From contig CBIFWW010000010.1 in NCBI GenBank assembly GCA_966186435.1, forward strand, positions 1 to 47,837: 47,837 nt of DNA, written 5' to 3'. The notes below the pieces were generated by a model, which was given only the letters and a program-made list of their open reading frames with translations, was not told the DNA's origin and made no database searches. This stretch comes from CBIFWW01 sp966186435. Lineage in GTDB: Bacteria; Pseudomonadota; Gammaproteobacteria; Enterobacterales; Enterobacteriaceae. Shown in pieces: positions 32,077-41,186 of the stretch (its first letter is position 1; each line of letters starts with the position of its first letter). The position numbers were made by a program, and so were the translations under genes.

Positions 32077-33672
32077 TCATGCCTGAACGGTTTGCATCAG
32101 GCTGGCCATTTCATCCTTAACCGATTGAACCTGCGGCCCGATAACCACTTGCAGGTTGTGCTGGTTGAGTTGCACCACCCCGATAGCGCGGTTAGCCTTC
32201 AGTGCGTCGCTGTCCACCAGGGTCATGTCCTTTACCGACAGGCGCAGACGGGTGATACAGTTGTCCAGAGTGACGATGTTTTCAGCGCCGCCCAGGGCTG
32301 CCAGGATAGCCGGAACGTTGTAACCGGATTTGCCTACCGGGCCTGCAGCGAGGGTTTTCTCAACGGCGCTGGCAACTTCCACATCACGTCCCGGGGTCTT
32401 GATATTGAAGCGAGTGATGGCGAAGCGGAAGATACCGTAGTATGCCGCGAACCATACCGCCGCCACTACCGGCACCATATACCACTTAGTAGACAAACCA
32501 TGCAGGATGCCGAATACCACGAAGTCGATGATGTTACCGTCGGTATTGCCGATGGTCACACCCAGTACCGCCATAATGGTGAAGCCCAGGCCGGTTAACA
32601 GCGCATGGATCACATACAGTACCGGGGCCACGAACAGGAACAAGAATTCCAGCGGTTCGGTGGTACCACCAATGACACAGGCTACCACGCCGGAGATTAA
32701 CAGGCCTTTAATTTTATGGCGGTTTTCCGGGCGAGCACAGTGGTACATCGCCAGGGCTGCACCTGGCAGGCCGCCCAGGAAGGCCGGCATTTTACCCTGT
32801 GACAGGAAGCGGGTAGCGCTTTCGGCGAAGCCTTGCGTGGTTGGGCAGCTAAGCTGGGCCTGGAAGATGGTCAGGGCGCCACTCACGCTGTGGCCACAGA
32901 CGTCCAGGGTACCGCCGGCATCGGTGAAGCGAATTAACGCCACCAGGATGTGTTGCAGGCCGAATGGCAACAGCAGGCGTTCACCGGTACCGAAAATCAT
33001 CGGCCCAAAATCACCGGCGCTATTAATAATGTGGCCCAGGCCGCTGATCCCGGCAGCAAACACTGGCCAAATCAGTGGGATAACCAAGCCTACCAGGCCC
33101 ATCACCAGGGTGGTGATAATCGGTACAAAACGGGTGCCGCCGAAGAACGCCAGGGCATCTGGCAAGCGGATGTTGTGGAAGCGCTCATGCAGGAAGTAAA
33201 CGATAACCCCAACAATCACCGCACCCAGGATCCCGGTATCGATAGACTGGATCCCGAGGATGCTTTGCACGTTGTTGGCTTTGAGTATGGCAACGTCGGT
33301 GGTAGGCAGAATACCTTTCACGGTCAGCCAGAAGTTAACCGCCAGGTTCATCACCGCATAACCGACGAAGCCCGCAAAGGCGGCAACGCCTTTATTTTCA
33401 CGGGCGAGGCCCAGCGGGATGGCGATACAGAACATGATTGGCAGGAAGCTAAAGGCAAAGGAGCCAATTTTGCTCATCCAAACAAAGACATGTTGAAGCA
33501 GCGGGTTACCCAATGCCGGGAGCATGGTGACGACGTCATGGCTGCTTAATGAACTGCCGATGCCGAGCATAATGCCGCAAAACGACAATAGCGCCACGGG
33601 CAACATAAAGGTTTTACCCAGGTTCTGGAAGAATTCCCAAAGGGTGAATTTTTGTGATTGACTGGCCGCCAT
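32077..33672 (-). CDS. malX: MalX, PTS enzyme IICB (glucose/maltose type)
   Basis: PTS permease of the glucose family, carrying fused IIC and IIB domains; the E. coli protein transports glucose and maltose poorly and its natural substrate is unknown. The 531-residue product has about ten membrane helices in IIC with the sugar-binding GGTTEPLEF signature, and a IIB domain with the phosphorylated cysteine in NCITRLRL (about residue 472). ATG 33672 is chosen with AAGGAG five bases upstream; GTG 33675 is too close to it. Two MalI operators lie upstream. Confidence 0.96.
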   Translation of the reverse strand: MAASQSQKFTLWEFFQNLGKTFMLPVALLSFCGIMLGIGSSLSSHDVVTMLPALGNPLLQHVFVWMSKIGSFAFSFLPIMFCIAIPLGLARENKGVAAFAGFVGYAVMNLAVNFWLTVKGILPTTDVAILKANNVQSILGIQSIDTGILGAVIVGVIVYFLHERFHNIRLPDALAFFGGTRFVPIITTLVMGLVGLVIPLIWPVFAAGISGLGHIINSAGDFGPMIFGTGERLLLPFGLQHILVALIRFTDAGGTLDVCGHSVSGALTIFQAQLSCPTTQGFAESATRFLSQGKMPAFLGGLPGAALAMYHCARPENRHKIKGLLISGVVACVIGGTTEPLEFLFLFVAPVLYVIHALLTGLGFTIMAVLGVTIGNTDGNIIDFVVFGILHGLSTKWYMVPVVAAVWFAAYYGIFRFAITRFNIKTPGRDVEVASAVEKTLAAGPVGKSGYNVPAILAALGGAENIVTLDNCITRLRLSVKDMTLVDSDALKANRAIGVVQLNQHNLQVVIGPQVQSVKDEMASLMQTVQA

Positions 33673-33719
33673 CACGACTCCTTGAAGTTATTGGTTAATA
33701 TTCGACAACTGGCAGTGAT

Positions 33720-33735
33720 GATAAAACGTTTTACC
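33720..33735. promoter_or_regulatory. MalI operator 1 (malX side)
   Basis: GATAAAACGTTTTACC agrees at 15 of 16 positions with the MalI operator GATAAAACGTTTTATC known from E. coli. It lies about 50 bases before the malX start. Confidence 0.88.
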
Positions 33736-33798
33736 AAGCTTTAGCGCGCTGTGGATCACAGAAATTTAGTCATAAAACGGGCTTAATTCTGTTTTACA

Positions 33799-33814
33799 GG
33801 TAAAACGATTTATC
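33799..33814. promoter_or_regulatory. MalI operator 2 (malI side)
   Basis: GGTAAAACGATTTATC agrees at 14 of 16 positions with the MalI operator; it is 29 bases before the malI start, so it should mediate autorepression. Confidence 0.8.
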
Positions 33815-33842
33815 TGTCACACCTAAGGAATAACGCCGATTA

Positions 33843-34886
33843 ATGGCAGGATTAAAAAAGATAACTATCAGTGATGTTGCCCTGGCTGCCGGTGTATCGG
33901 TCAGTACGGTTTCGCTGGTGCTAAGTGGGAAAGGGCGCATCTCCGAAGCAACCGGTATTCGGGTCAATGAAGCTATCGAGCAACTGGGATTTGTGCGGAA
34001 CCGCCAGGCGGCATCCCTGCGCGGCGCACAAAGCGGGGTGGTAGGGCTGATTGTGCGCGACTTGACCAATCCCTTTTATGCCGAGTTAACGGCGGGGCTG
34101 ACGGAAACCTTGGAACAACAGGGCCGTCTGGTGTTCTTAACCCAAAGCGGCACCCGGGGCCAACATTTGATGCGTTGCTTTGACACTCTGGTTGCCCAAG
34201 GGGTGGATGGTATTGTGGTGGCGGGCGCCGCGGCCCAATGTGCGGGCTTACTGGAATTGGCCCGTCAACGCGGTGTGCTGCTGGTGTTTGCCTCCCGGGC
34301 CAGTTACCTGGAGGAGGCCGATATTGTGCGGCCCGATAATATGCAAGCTGCCCAGATGCTCACCGAGCACCTTATCCTGCGGGGCCATCAGCGGATTGCC
34401 TGGTTGGGGGGGATAGGCTCATCATTGACCCGGGCGGAGCGGGTAGGTGGATTCTGTGCCACGCTGATTCGCTACGGCCTGCCTTTCCATAGTGAATGGA
34501 TTGTGGAATGTGAATCCGGCCAGCGCCAGGCGGCACACGTTATGGTGGAATTGCTGCATCAGAACCCGCGCATCTCCGCAGTCGTATGCCACAACCCGAT
34601 TATAGCGGCCGGGGCCTGGTTTGGCCTGATGCGTGCCGGGCGGCAAAGTGGTAACGAGGGGATGGAAAGCTACTATGAACAGCGGGTGGCGTTAGGGGCC
34701 TTTGCTGAAGTGCCTGAGGCGGCTTTAGACGATTTGCCCGTGACCTGGGTCACTACCCCGGCGCGGGAAGTGGGCCGTGAAGCCGGAGAACGATTGCTCC
34801 AGCGTGTCCAGGATACCGAACTGTTACCCCGCAGCCAAATCCTCACCCCGCGGCTGGTATCGCGGACAAACAAACGGCCGCAATAG
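33843..34886 (+). CDS. malI: MalI, LacI-family repressor of malXY
   Basis: Represses malXY and itself. The 347-residue protein has the LacI-family headpiece (ITISDVALAAGVSVSTVSLV and hinge helix around QAASLRGAQSG) and a periplasmic-binding-protein-like core for an unknown inducer. It is divergent from malX with two matching operators between them. The stop codon is inside the following terminator hairpin. E. coli MalI is of about the same length. Confidence 0.95.
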   Translation: MAGLKKITISDVALAAGVSVSTVSLVLSGKGRISEATGIRVNEAIEQLGFVRNRQAASLRGAQSGVVGLIVRDLTNPFYAELTAGLTETLEQQGRLVFLTQSGTRGQHLMRCFDTLVAQGVDGIVVAGAAAQCAGLLELARQRGVLLVFASRASYLEEADIVRPDNMQAAQMLTEHLILRGHQRIAWLGGIGSSLTRAERVGGFCATLIRYGLPFHSEWIVECESGQRQAAHVMVELLHQNPRISAVVCHNPIIAAGAWFGLMRAGRQSGNEGMESYYEQRVALGAFAEVPEAALDDLPVTWVTTPAREVGREAGERLLQRVQDTELLPRSQILTPRLVSRTNKRPQ

Positions 34887-34899
34887 CGGCCGTTTGTTT
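34868..34899. terminator. Two-way terminator overlapping the malI stop
   Basis: A 14-bp perfect stem (AAACAAACGGCCGC and its complement) with loop AATA; the malI TAG falls at the loop and right arm. It serves convergent malI and ydgA. Confidence 0.9.
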
Positions 34900-34913
34900 A
34901 TTACAGATAACGC

Positions 34914-36467
34914 TTATGGCTGACTAGGTACTGCCGGGATGGCGGGTACCGCAGGAACTGCAGGGGTTGCAGGTTCAGCAGGAGCCGGGGCCATTGTCAG
35001 CCCAAACATCTCCAGGAAGTCCGCCAGCGGCATTTTCTGGCCGTTGAGGGTCACCTGGCCGTTGTTATATTGTAGGCTGCTGAGGATTTTATTGTCGTCA
35101 GTGGTGGTGATACGGAACATCTGCCCCATCGCCGCCAGCCCTTTCACCTGCTGGCTCGCCAGTTTCCGTGCATCAGATTCCTCATAGCCTTCCAGCTGCG
35201 CTACTTGGGTCATAAGGCCTGTTGCCATATCTATCGGGATCACCAGCTTGCTATCCACAGATTTCACGTTATTAGCAAAGGCTTGCTCCGGGGTTTGCGG
35301 GGCTGCTACGGCGGCGCTGGTTGGCGGCTGTTTCAAGAACAGGGAGAGGTTAAAAGTACTTTCCCCTTGGTCGTTCTTCCAGCTTAGCGGGGCCACGGTG
35401 ATCACCGGCCCGCCTTTTAACAGCAGCGGAAGATTACTGGTTAAAGCCTCTAAGGCGCGGATTTGGTACAGCTCAGGGTTATTAGCGATGGCCGGATCCG
35501 TCAGCAGCGCCTGTACCTGAGCATTGTATTGCTGGTAGAACTGATGCAGTGCGGCACCATCCAGTTGGCCGATCTTCAGGGCCATTTTACCGCTACCCAT
35601 ATTGCGGCCCTGGACTTTAACCGCGTCGAGGGAGTAGTCCACCTGGCCATTCATATGTTTGCCATCGGATTCCACATCGGACTTAGCGGCCAGGGAGAAA
35701 CCTTCCAGCACCACCAGTTCTTTACCTGCCGCGGCAATCGCCAGTTTATCCAGCTTCACATTGGAGCTACCAATACGCTCCTCAAAGCTGGAAAGTTTGC
35801 TGTCTCCATCAGTCTTCAGGCCATTGAAAGACAACTGCACTCGTTGACCATGCTCGTTAACAGTATCTACCAGGCCGCTATCGGCCTGGCCGGTAAGAGA
35901 AAGGGCGTTGGCATTCCCGTCAGCAGACAGGGTAAATTTCCCGCCGCTAAAGGCCACCTTTTCGTCTTCTTTCTCGTGATTGAGCGGGTGGATATCGATG
36001 TCAGAACTGTGGCCGCCGCTATAGCTGATGCGGGTTTGGGCATCAAAAGGTGATGCGCCCTTGGCCATCTCGAACAGCCATTTGGTGGTGTCGTTACTTA
36101 CCAATTTGGTATGTACCGAAGCCATGGATGGCAGCAGATTAAGGGTTTTGAGCTGCGCCAACGGGAACGGCCCGTGGCTGATGTCTTCATTTAGCACCAC
36201 GCTGTGGCCGGGATGCAGCAAGCTCTTTTGCACACCAGGCGTAGGAGAGATGACCAGATCCATGTGGCTTGAAAACACATTGCGTTGGTAGTTTTGGTAG
36301 CCGATAGTCAGGCCAGCATCGGGTGAGTTTTTTTGCAGTAGGCGGTTGGCATTCTCGACCATTTCCGCCATGCGCCCTTCGAGTTGCTTACCGGTGTACC
36401 AGGACGCCCCGGTCCAGATGACGCCCAGCGCAACAATGACACCAACAGCAACTAAAGACTTTTTCAT
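34914..36467 (-). CDS. ydgA: YdgA, DUF945 family protein
   Basis: A 517-residue envelope protein with an N-terminal membrane anchor or signal (about residues 4-24) and a long DUF945 region, expected in the periplasm attached to the inner membrane. Family members have been linked to AsmA-like proteins, but no activity is established. The C terminus is a Pro/Ala/Val tail (PATPAVPAVPAIPAVPSQP). It follows manA on the same strand with a 100-base gap containing a GC palindrome, as in E. coli. Confidence 0.92.
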   Translation of the reverse strand: MKKSLVAVGVIVALGVIWTGASWYTGKQLEGRMAEMVENANRLLQKNSPDAGLTIGYQNYQRNVFSSHMDLVISPTPGVQKSLLHPGHSVVLNEDISHGPFPLAQLKTLNLLPSMASVHTKLVSNDTTKWLFEMAKGASPFDAQTRISYSGGHSSDIDIHPLNHEKEDEKVAFSGGKFTLSADGNANALSLTGQADSGLVDTVNEHGQRVQLSFNGLKTDGDSKLSSFEERIGSSNVKLDKLAIAAAGKELVVLEGFSLAAKSDVESDGKHMNGQVDYSLDAVKVQGRNMGSGKMALKIGQLDGAALHQFYQQYNAQVQALLTDPAIANNPELYQIRALEALTSNLPLLLKGGPVITVAPLSWKNDQGESTFNLSLFLKQPPTSAAVAAPQTPEQAFANNVKSVDSKLVIPIDMATGLMTQVAQLEGYEESDARKLASQQVKGLAAMGQMFRITTTDDNKILSSLQYNNGQVTLNGQKMPLADFLEMFGLTMAPAPAEPATPAVPAVPAIPAVPSQP

Positions 36468-36487
36468 ATGTGCATATCCATTTTAAA

Positions 36488-36507
36488 GCCGGGCGTTATA
36501 GCCCGGC
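36488..36507 (-). terminator. GC palindrome after manA
   Basis: GCCGGGC-N6-GCCCGGC; on the minus strand TTTAAAAT follows. Likely manA terminator, 60 bases after the stop, or a REP-like element. Confidence 0.6.
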
Positions 36508-36566
36508 GGCATGTATTGAGCTTCCATCCTGAAGCTTAGCAAATCTATACCAAAAAGATCGGTAAC

Positions 36567-37745
36567 TTAATTTAGCTTATTGAAAACGCGGGCTAACCGG
36601 CCTTCGCCAGACACACTCACGGGTGACTCATCGGCAGCGATAAAGGCTGATTCTCCAGGGAGCAGGGTCAGGGTTTCATCGCCGTTGATAAGGGTTGCTT
36701 TGCCCTCAAGACAGAACACGATAGCCGCACTGGTCTGGGTCAAGGGCTGCGGTTGAGCACTGAGATCGTGCAGAGAGAACGCAAAATCGTCCACCGGGAT
36801 AGGGAAATCAAGCTCAGCACCGGATTGCACCGCTTGTGTCAGCAGGGTGTTGGCAGCTTTTGGCGCGAACTTCACATTAGCAACCAGCTCAGGGATATCA
36901 ATGTATTTTGGCGTTAGCCCGGCCCGTAACACATTATCCGAGTTAGCCATTACCTCCAACGCCACCCCTTTCAAGTAGGCATGAGGGGTTTCGGCAAACA
37001 GGAACATGGCTTCGCCCGGCTGGAGTTTTATTACATTGAGCAGCAGGGGGGAGAACAGCCCGCTGTCATCAGGGTAAACAGACGAAATTGCGCGAATGGT
37101 TTCCCACGGCTCACCTTGCTGGCTGTTAAGGGCCGCTTTCAGGATGGCCAGAGCGCGGGATTTTTCGTCGCCTTTCATATTCAGCAGGCTAGCAAACAGG
37201 AAGCTCAGCCGGTCTGCGTCAGGTTTTTCCAGGAAGTGTGCAATGGCGCTATGGGCGCCGGCCACCGGTTGCAGCAGGGAGACAATGTCGTTGAACTCAC
37301 GGAAGGCGTTCATCGCCAGGAAGGGGGTGAGGGCGAAAACCAGCTCCGGCTTGTGGTTAGGATCTTTGTAATTACGCTCGGCGGCATCCAGTGGAATACC
37401 CGCAGCGTTTTCTTTAGCAAAGCCGATTTCAGAGGCTTTTTTATTTGGGTGAACCTGAATTGACAACGGTTGGTCAGCGCACAGTACTTTAAACAAGAAC
37501 GGTAATTCACCAAAGCGTTTAGCAACCTCGGCACCCAAGAAGCGGGACTGGTCAGTATCGATAACCTCACGAAGTGACAGCGTAATGCCATCCTCTGTAG
37601 TAATGTGTGAACTACTTTTCGGGTGCGCGCCCATCCACAGCTCAGCCATTGGCAGCCCCTGCGGGTTGGCCACCCCGTAAAGATCCGTTAAAGCCGTCTT
37701 GCTGCCCCATCCATAGTTTTGTACTGAGTTAATCAGCTTATGCAT
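36567..37745 (-). CDS. manA: Mannose-6-phosphate isomerase
   Basis: Zinc enzyme that interconverts mannose-6-phosphate and fructose-6-phosphate, for mannose use and GDP-mannose supply. The 392-residue type I enzyme has all four zinc ligands at E. coli positions: Q97 and H99 (IQVHPNK), E134 (KPELVF) and H255 (TPHAYLKG). It is divergent from fumA, with about 210 bases between that must hold both promoters. Confidence 0.97.
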   Translation of the reverse strand: MHKLINSVQNYGWGSKTALTDLYGVANPQGLPMAELWMGAHPKSSSHITTEDGITLSLREVIDTDQSRFLGAEVAKRFGELPFLFKVLCADQPLSIQVHPNKKASEIGFAKENAAGIPLDAAERNYKDPNHKPELVFALTPFLAMNAFREFNDIVSLLQPVAGAHSAIAHFLEKPDADRLSFLFASLLNMKGDEKSRALAILKAALNSQQGEPWETIRAISSVYPDDSGLFSPLLLNVIKLQPGEAMFLFAETPHAYLKGVALEVMANSDNVLRAGLTPKYIDIPELVANVKFAPKAANTLLTQAVQSGAELDFPIPVDDFAFSLHDLSAQPQPLTQTSAAIVFCLEGKATLINGDETLTLLPGESAFIAADESPVSVSGEGRLARVFNKLN

Positions 37746-37956
37746 TATTACGCCCTGTTGTCATTAAGAGGAAAGATTTCAAGTATTAAACCAGTAATCG
37801 CACGGGTTGCAACCAGGGGGATCAAAAAGTCGTATCAATCTCAGTTTTTGTTACATAAATGTGTGAATATAGGGGGGAGAAATGCTTAAGCGTGCAATAT
37901 CCGAATTGCCGTGAAAAGTGTGAATATCCTGTACTAACGCTGCAAGTGAGAGAAAA

Positions 37957-39603
37957 ATGTCGAACCAACCCTTCAACTACCAGGCTCCCTTTCCGTTAAA
38001 AAAAGATCACACCGAATACTACTTGCTTACCAACGAGCATGTGTCGGTGGCGGAATTTGAGGGCCTGCCTGTTTTGAAAGTGGCACCGGAAGCCCTGACC
38101 CTGCTGGCAAAACAAGCCTTCCACGATGCCTCCTTTATGCTGCGCCCCGCCCACCAACAGCAGGTGGCGGATATTCTTGCTGACCCGGATGCTAGCGAAA
38201 ACGACAAATACGTGGCCCTGCAATTCCTACGCAATTCGGAAATTGCCGCCAAAGGTATCCTGCCTACCTGCCAGGACACCGGCACGGCCATTATCGTCGG
38301 TAAAAAAGGCCAGCGGGTCTGGACCGGCGGTGGTGATGAAGAAGCCTTGTCTCGCGGGGTATACCACACCTTTATTGAAGATAACCTGCGCTACTCCCAG
38401 AACGCTGCCCTCGATATGTACAAAGAAGTTAACACCGGCACCAACCTACCGGCGCAAATCGATCTCTATAGTGTGGACGGGGATGAATATAAATTCCTGT
38501 GCATCGCCAAGGGCGGTGGCTCGGCCAACAAAACCTACCTCTACCAGGAAACCAAGGCACTGTTGGCCCCGGGCAAGCTGAAAAACTACCTGGTGGACAA
38601 AATGCGCACCCTGGGTACCGCCGCCTGCCCGCCGTACCATATCGCTTTTGTGATTGGCGGTACTTCGGCGGAAGCCACCCTGAAGACCGTTAAACTGGCC
38701 TCAGCCAAGTATTACGATGAACTGCCGACGGAAGGCAACGAACATGGTCAGGCCTTCCGCGATACCGCGCTGGAAGCTGAATTGCTGGAGGAGGCCCGCA
38801 ATCTGGGGCTGGGGGCACAGTTTGGCGGCAAATACTTCGCCCACGATATCCGGGTGATCCGCCTGCCGCGCCACGGGGCATCCTGCCCGGTGGGGATGGG
38901 GGTGTCCTGCTCCGCTGACCGTAACATCAAAGCTAAGATCAACCGTGGAGGTATTTGGATTGAAAAACTGGAAAGCAATCCGGGTAAATTTATCCCGGAA
39001 TCCCTACGCCAGGCCGGGGAGGGTGAGGCTGTCAACGTGGATCTTAACCGCCCGATGGAGGCGATCCTTGCCCAACTGGCCCAGTACCCTGTCTCGACCC
39101 GTCTTTCACTGAATGGCACCATTATCGTTGGCCGTGATATCGCCCATGCCAAGCTGAAAGAGCGCCTCGATCGCGGTGAGCCGCTGCCGCAGTATATGAA
39201 AGATCACCCCATCTATTACGCTGGCCCAGCGAAAACCCCGGAAGGCTATGCATCAGGCTCCCTCGGCCCAACCACCGCCGGGCGCATGGATTCTTATGTG
39301 GATCTGTTCCAGGCCAACGGCGGCAGCATGGTGATGCTGGCGAAGGGTAACCGCAGCCAACAGGTGACCGATGCCTGTGATAAATACGGCGGGTTCTATC
39401 TCGGTAGCATTGGTGGCCCGGCAGCGGTGCTGGCCCAACAAAGTATTAAACACCTTGAGTGCGTGGAGTACCCGGAACTAGGGATGGAAGCTATCTGGAA
39501 GATTGAAGTGGTGGACTTCCCGGCCTTTATTCTGGTGGACAACAAAGGCCACGACTTCTTCCAGGAGATCCAGTCCAGCCAATGCACACGATGTGCTAAA
39601 TAA
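37957..39603 (+). CDS. fumA: Fumarase A, class I [4Fe-4S] fumarate hydratase
   Basis: Converts fumarate to malate in the TCA cycle; its oxygen-sensitive cluster makes it the main enzyme at low oxygen or high iron. The 548-residue product has cluster cysteines C105 (PTCQDTG), C224 (AACPPYH) and C318 (GVSCSADRN). FumA and FumB are very alike; the place beside manA and fumC points to fumA. A terminator follows, so fumC must have its own promoter. Confidence 0.95.
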   Translation: MSNQPFNYQAPFPLKKDHTEYYLLTNEHVSVAEFEGLPVLKVAPEALTLLAKQAFHDASFMLRPAHQQQVADILADPDASENDKYVALQFLRNSEIAAKGILPTCQDTGTAIIVGKKGQRVWTGGGDEEALSRGVYHTFIEDNLRYSQNAALDMYKEVNTGTNLPAQIDLYSVDGDEYKFLCIAKGGGSANKTYLYQETKALLAPGKLKNYLVDKMRTLGTAACPPYHIAFVIGGTSAEATLKTVKLASAKYYDELPTEGNEHGQAFRDTALEAELLEEARNLGLGAQFGGKYFAHDIRVIRLPRHGASCPVGMGVSCSADRNIKAKINRGGIWIEKLESNPGKFIPESLRQAGEGEAVNVDLNRPMEAILAQLAQYPVSTRLSLNGTIIVGRDIAHAKLKERLDRGEPLPQYMKDHPIYYAGPAKTPEGYASGSLGPTTAGRMDSYVDLFQANGGSMVMLAKGNRSQQVTDACDKYGGFYLGSIGGPAAVLAQQSIKHLECVEYPELGMEAIWKIEVVDFPAFILVDNKGHDFFQEIQSSQCTRCAK

Positions 39604-39608
39604 TCCAG

Positions 39609-39631
39609 CCGCCCAAAAGGGCGGTTTTTTT
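39609..39631 (+). terminator. fumA terminator
   Basis: CCGCCC-AAAA-GGGCGG followed by TTTTTTT, five bases after the fumA stop. Confidence 0.95.
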
Positions 39632-39791
39632 GGTGTAATGTAATGGTTGTAAATTTGTTAAAGTAGATAAAAACATTGGCAATGATGGTAGCCCGCAATA
39701 CTCGGTTTACGCATTGCCCGCCCTCCGGGGCTTTAAGCAACGTGTGCAACTGTCCTTTCAAGTGAATGTTTCAACCTAAAAGGAGCAGGTT

Positions 39792-41186
39792 ATGGCTTTT
39801 CGCAGTGAAAAAGATTCCATGGGCGCCATTGAGGTGCCAGCGGATAAACTTTGGGGTGCCCAGACCCAGCGCTCGCTAGAGCACTTCAACATTTCCTCAG
39901 AGAAAATGCCCCCGGAATTAATCGCCGCTTTGGCGCTAACCAAACGGGCCGCCGCCCAGGTTAACCAGGATCTCGGCCTGCTGGCCGCCGATAAATCCGG
40001 GGCCATTATAGCCGCCGCCGATGAAGTGCTGGCGGGCAAGCACCGCGATGAATTCCCGCTGGCCATCTGGCAAACCGGCTCTGGCACCCAAAGCAATATG
40101 AATATGAACGAGGTTTTGGCAAACCGTGCCAGTGAGCTCCTCGGCGGTGAGCGCGGCATGAATCGCCTGGTTCACCCAAACGATGATGTAAACAAAAGCC
40201 AAAGCTCCAACGACGTGTTCCCAACGGCAATGCACGTGGCGGCGGTGATCGCGGTCAACACTCGGCTGCTGCCACAAATTAAACGCCTCCAGGCAGTGCT
40301 GGATGAAAAATCCAAAACCTTCAGCGATATCGTTAAAATTGGCCGCACCCACTTACAGGATGCCACCCCGTTGACCCTCGGCCAGGAAATCTCCGGCTGG
40401 GTCGCCATGTTGGACCACAGTCTTAAGCATATCGCCCTAAGTGAAGATCACCTGGCGGAGCTGGCCCTGGGCGGCACCGCCGTGGGTACTGGCCTGAACA
40501 CTCACCCTGAATATGCGGTGCGGGTGGCAAAAGCGCTGGCCGGGCTAACCCAACAACCTTTCGTCACCGCACCGAATAAGTTTGAATCCCTGGCCACCTG
40601 CGATGCGCTGGTACATGCCCACGGGGCGCTAAAAGGGCTGGCGGCCTCGATGATGAAGATTGCCAACGACGTGCGCTGGCTGGCCTCCGGCCCTCGTTGC
40701 GGTATTGGCGAACTGGCTATTCCTGAGAACGAACCCGGCAGTTCCATCATGCCAGGCAAAGTTAACCCAACCCAGTGTGAAGCCATGACCATGCTCTGTT
40801 GCCAGGTGCTGGGTAACGATGTGGCGGTGAACATTGGCGGGGCATCCGGTAATTTCGAGCTAAACGTCTACCGGCCTATGGTGATCCACAACTTCCTGCA
40901 ATCGGTACGCCTGCTGGGTGATGGCATCGCCAGCTTTACCGATCACTGTGCCGAAGGCATTGAGCCAAACCGGGCGCGTATCGACCAGTTACTGAATGAG
41001 TCACTGATGCTGGTCACGGCTCTTAACACCCATATCGGCTATGACAAAGCGGCTGAAATCGCCAAAAAAGCCCACAAAGAGGGGCTGACGTTGAAAGCCT
41101 CGGCCCTGAAGCTGGGCTATTTAACCGAGGCGGAGTTTGATAGTTGGGTGCGGCCTGAAGCCATGGTAGGCAGTATGAAATCGTAA
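39792..41186 (+). CDS. fumC: Fumarase C, class II fumarate hydratase
   Basis: Iron-independent, heat-stable tetrameric fumarase used under oxidative stress or iron shortage; SoxRS-controlled in E. coli. The 464-residue protein has GSGTQSNMNMNEV near 97-108, GRTHLQDATP near 184-193 with the active-site His, and the superfamily signature GSSIMPGKVNP at 316-326. AAGGAG lies before the ATG. A separate 160-base gap after the fumA terminator should hold its promoter. Its stop directly abuts the stop of convergent tus. Confidence 0.96.
   Translation: MAFRSEKDSMGAIEVPADKLWGAQTQRSLEHFNISSEKMPPELIAALALTKRAAAQVNQDLGLLAADKSGAIIAAADEVLAGKHRDEFPLAIWQTGSGTQSNMNMNEVLANRASELLGGERGMNRLVHPNDDVNKSQSSNDVFPTAMHVAAVIAVNTRLLPQIKRLQAVLDEKSKTFSDIVKIGRTHLQDATPLTLGQEISGWVAMLDHSLKHIALSEDHLAELALGGTAVGTGLNTHPEYAVRVAKALAGLTQQPFVTAPNKFESLATCDALVHAHGALKGLAASMMKIANDVRWLASGPRCGIGELAIPENEPGSSIMPGKVNPTQCEAMTMLCCQVLGNDVAVNIGGASGNFELNVYRPMVIHNFLQSVRLLGDGIASFTDHCAEGIEPNRARIDQLLNESLMLVTALNTHIGYDKAAEIAKKAHKEGLTLKASALKLGYLTEAEFDSWVRPEAMVGSMKS

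Noticed and set aside
33745..33760. A CRP site between malX and malI
   Set aside because: Only one half (ATCACA) is good; the other half at the required distance does not match, so it was not listed as a feature.
34939..35187. Repetitive stretch at the ydgA 3' end as a possible repeat element
   Set aside because: It is a Pro/Ala/Val coding tail of YdgA, low complexity at protein level only.
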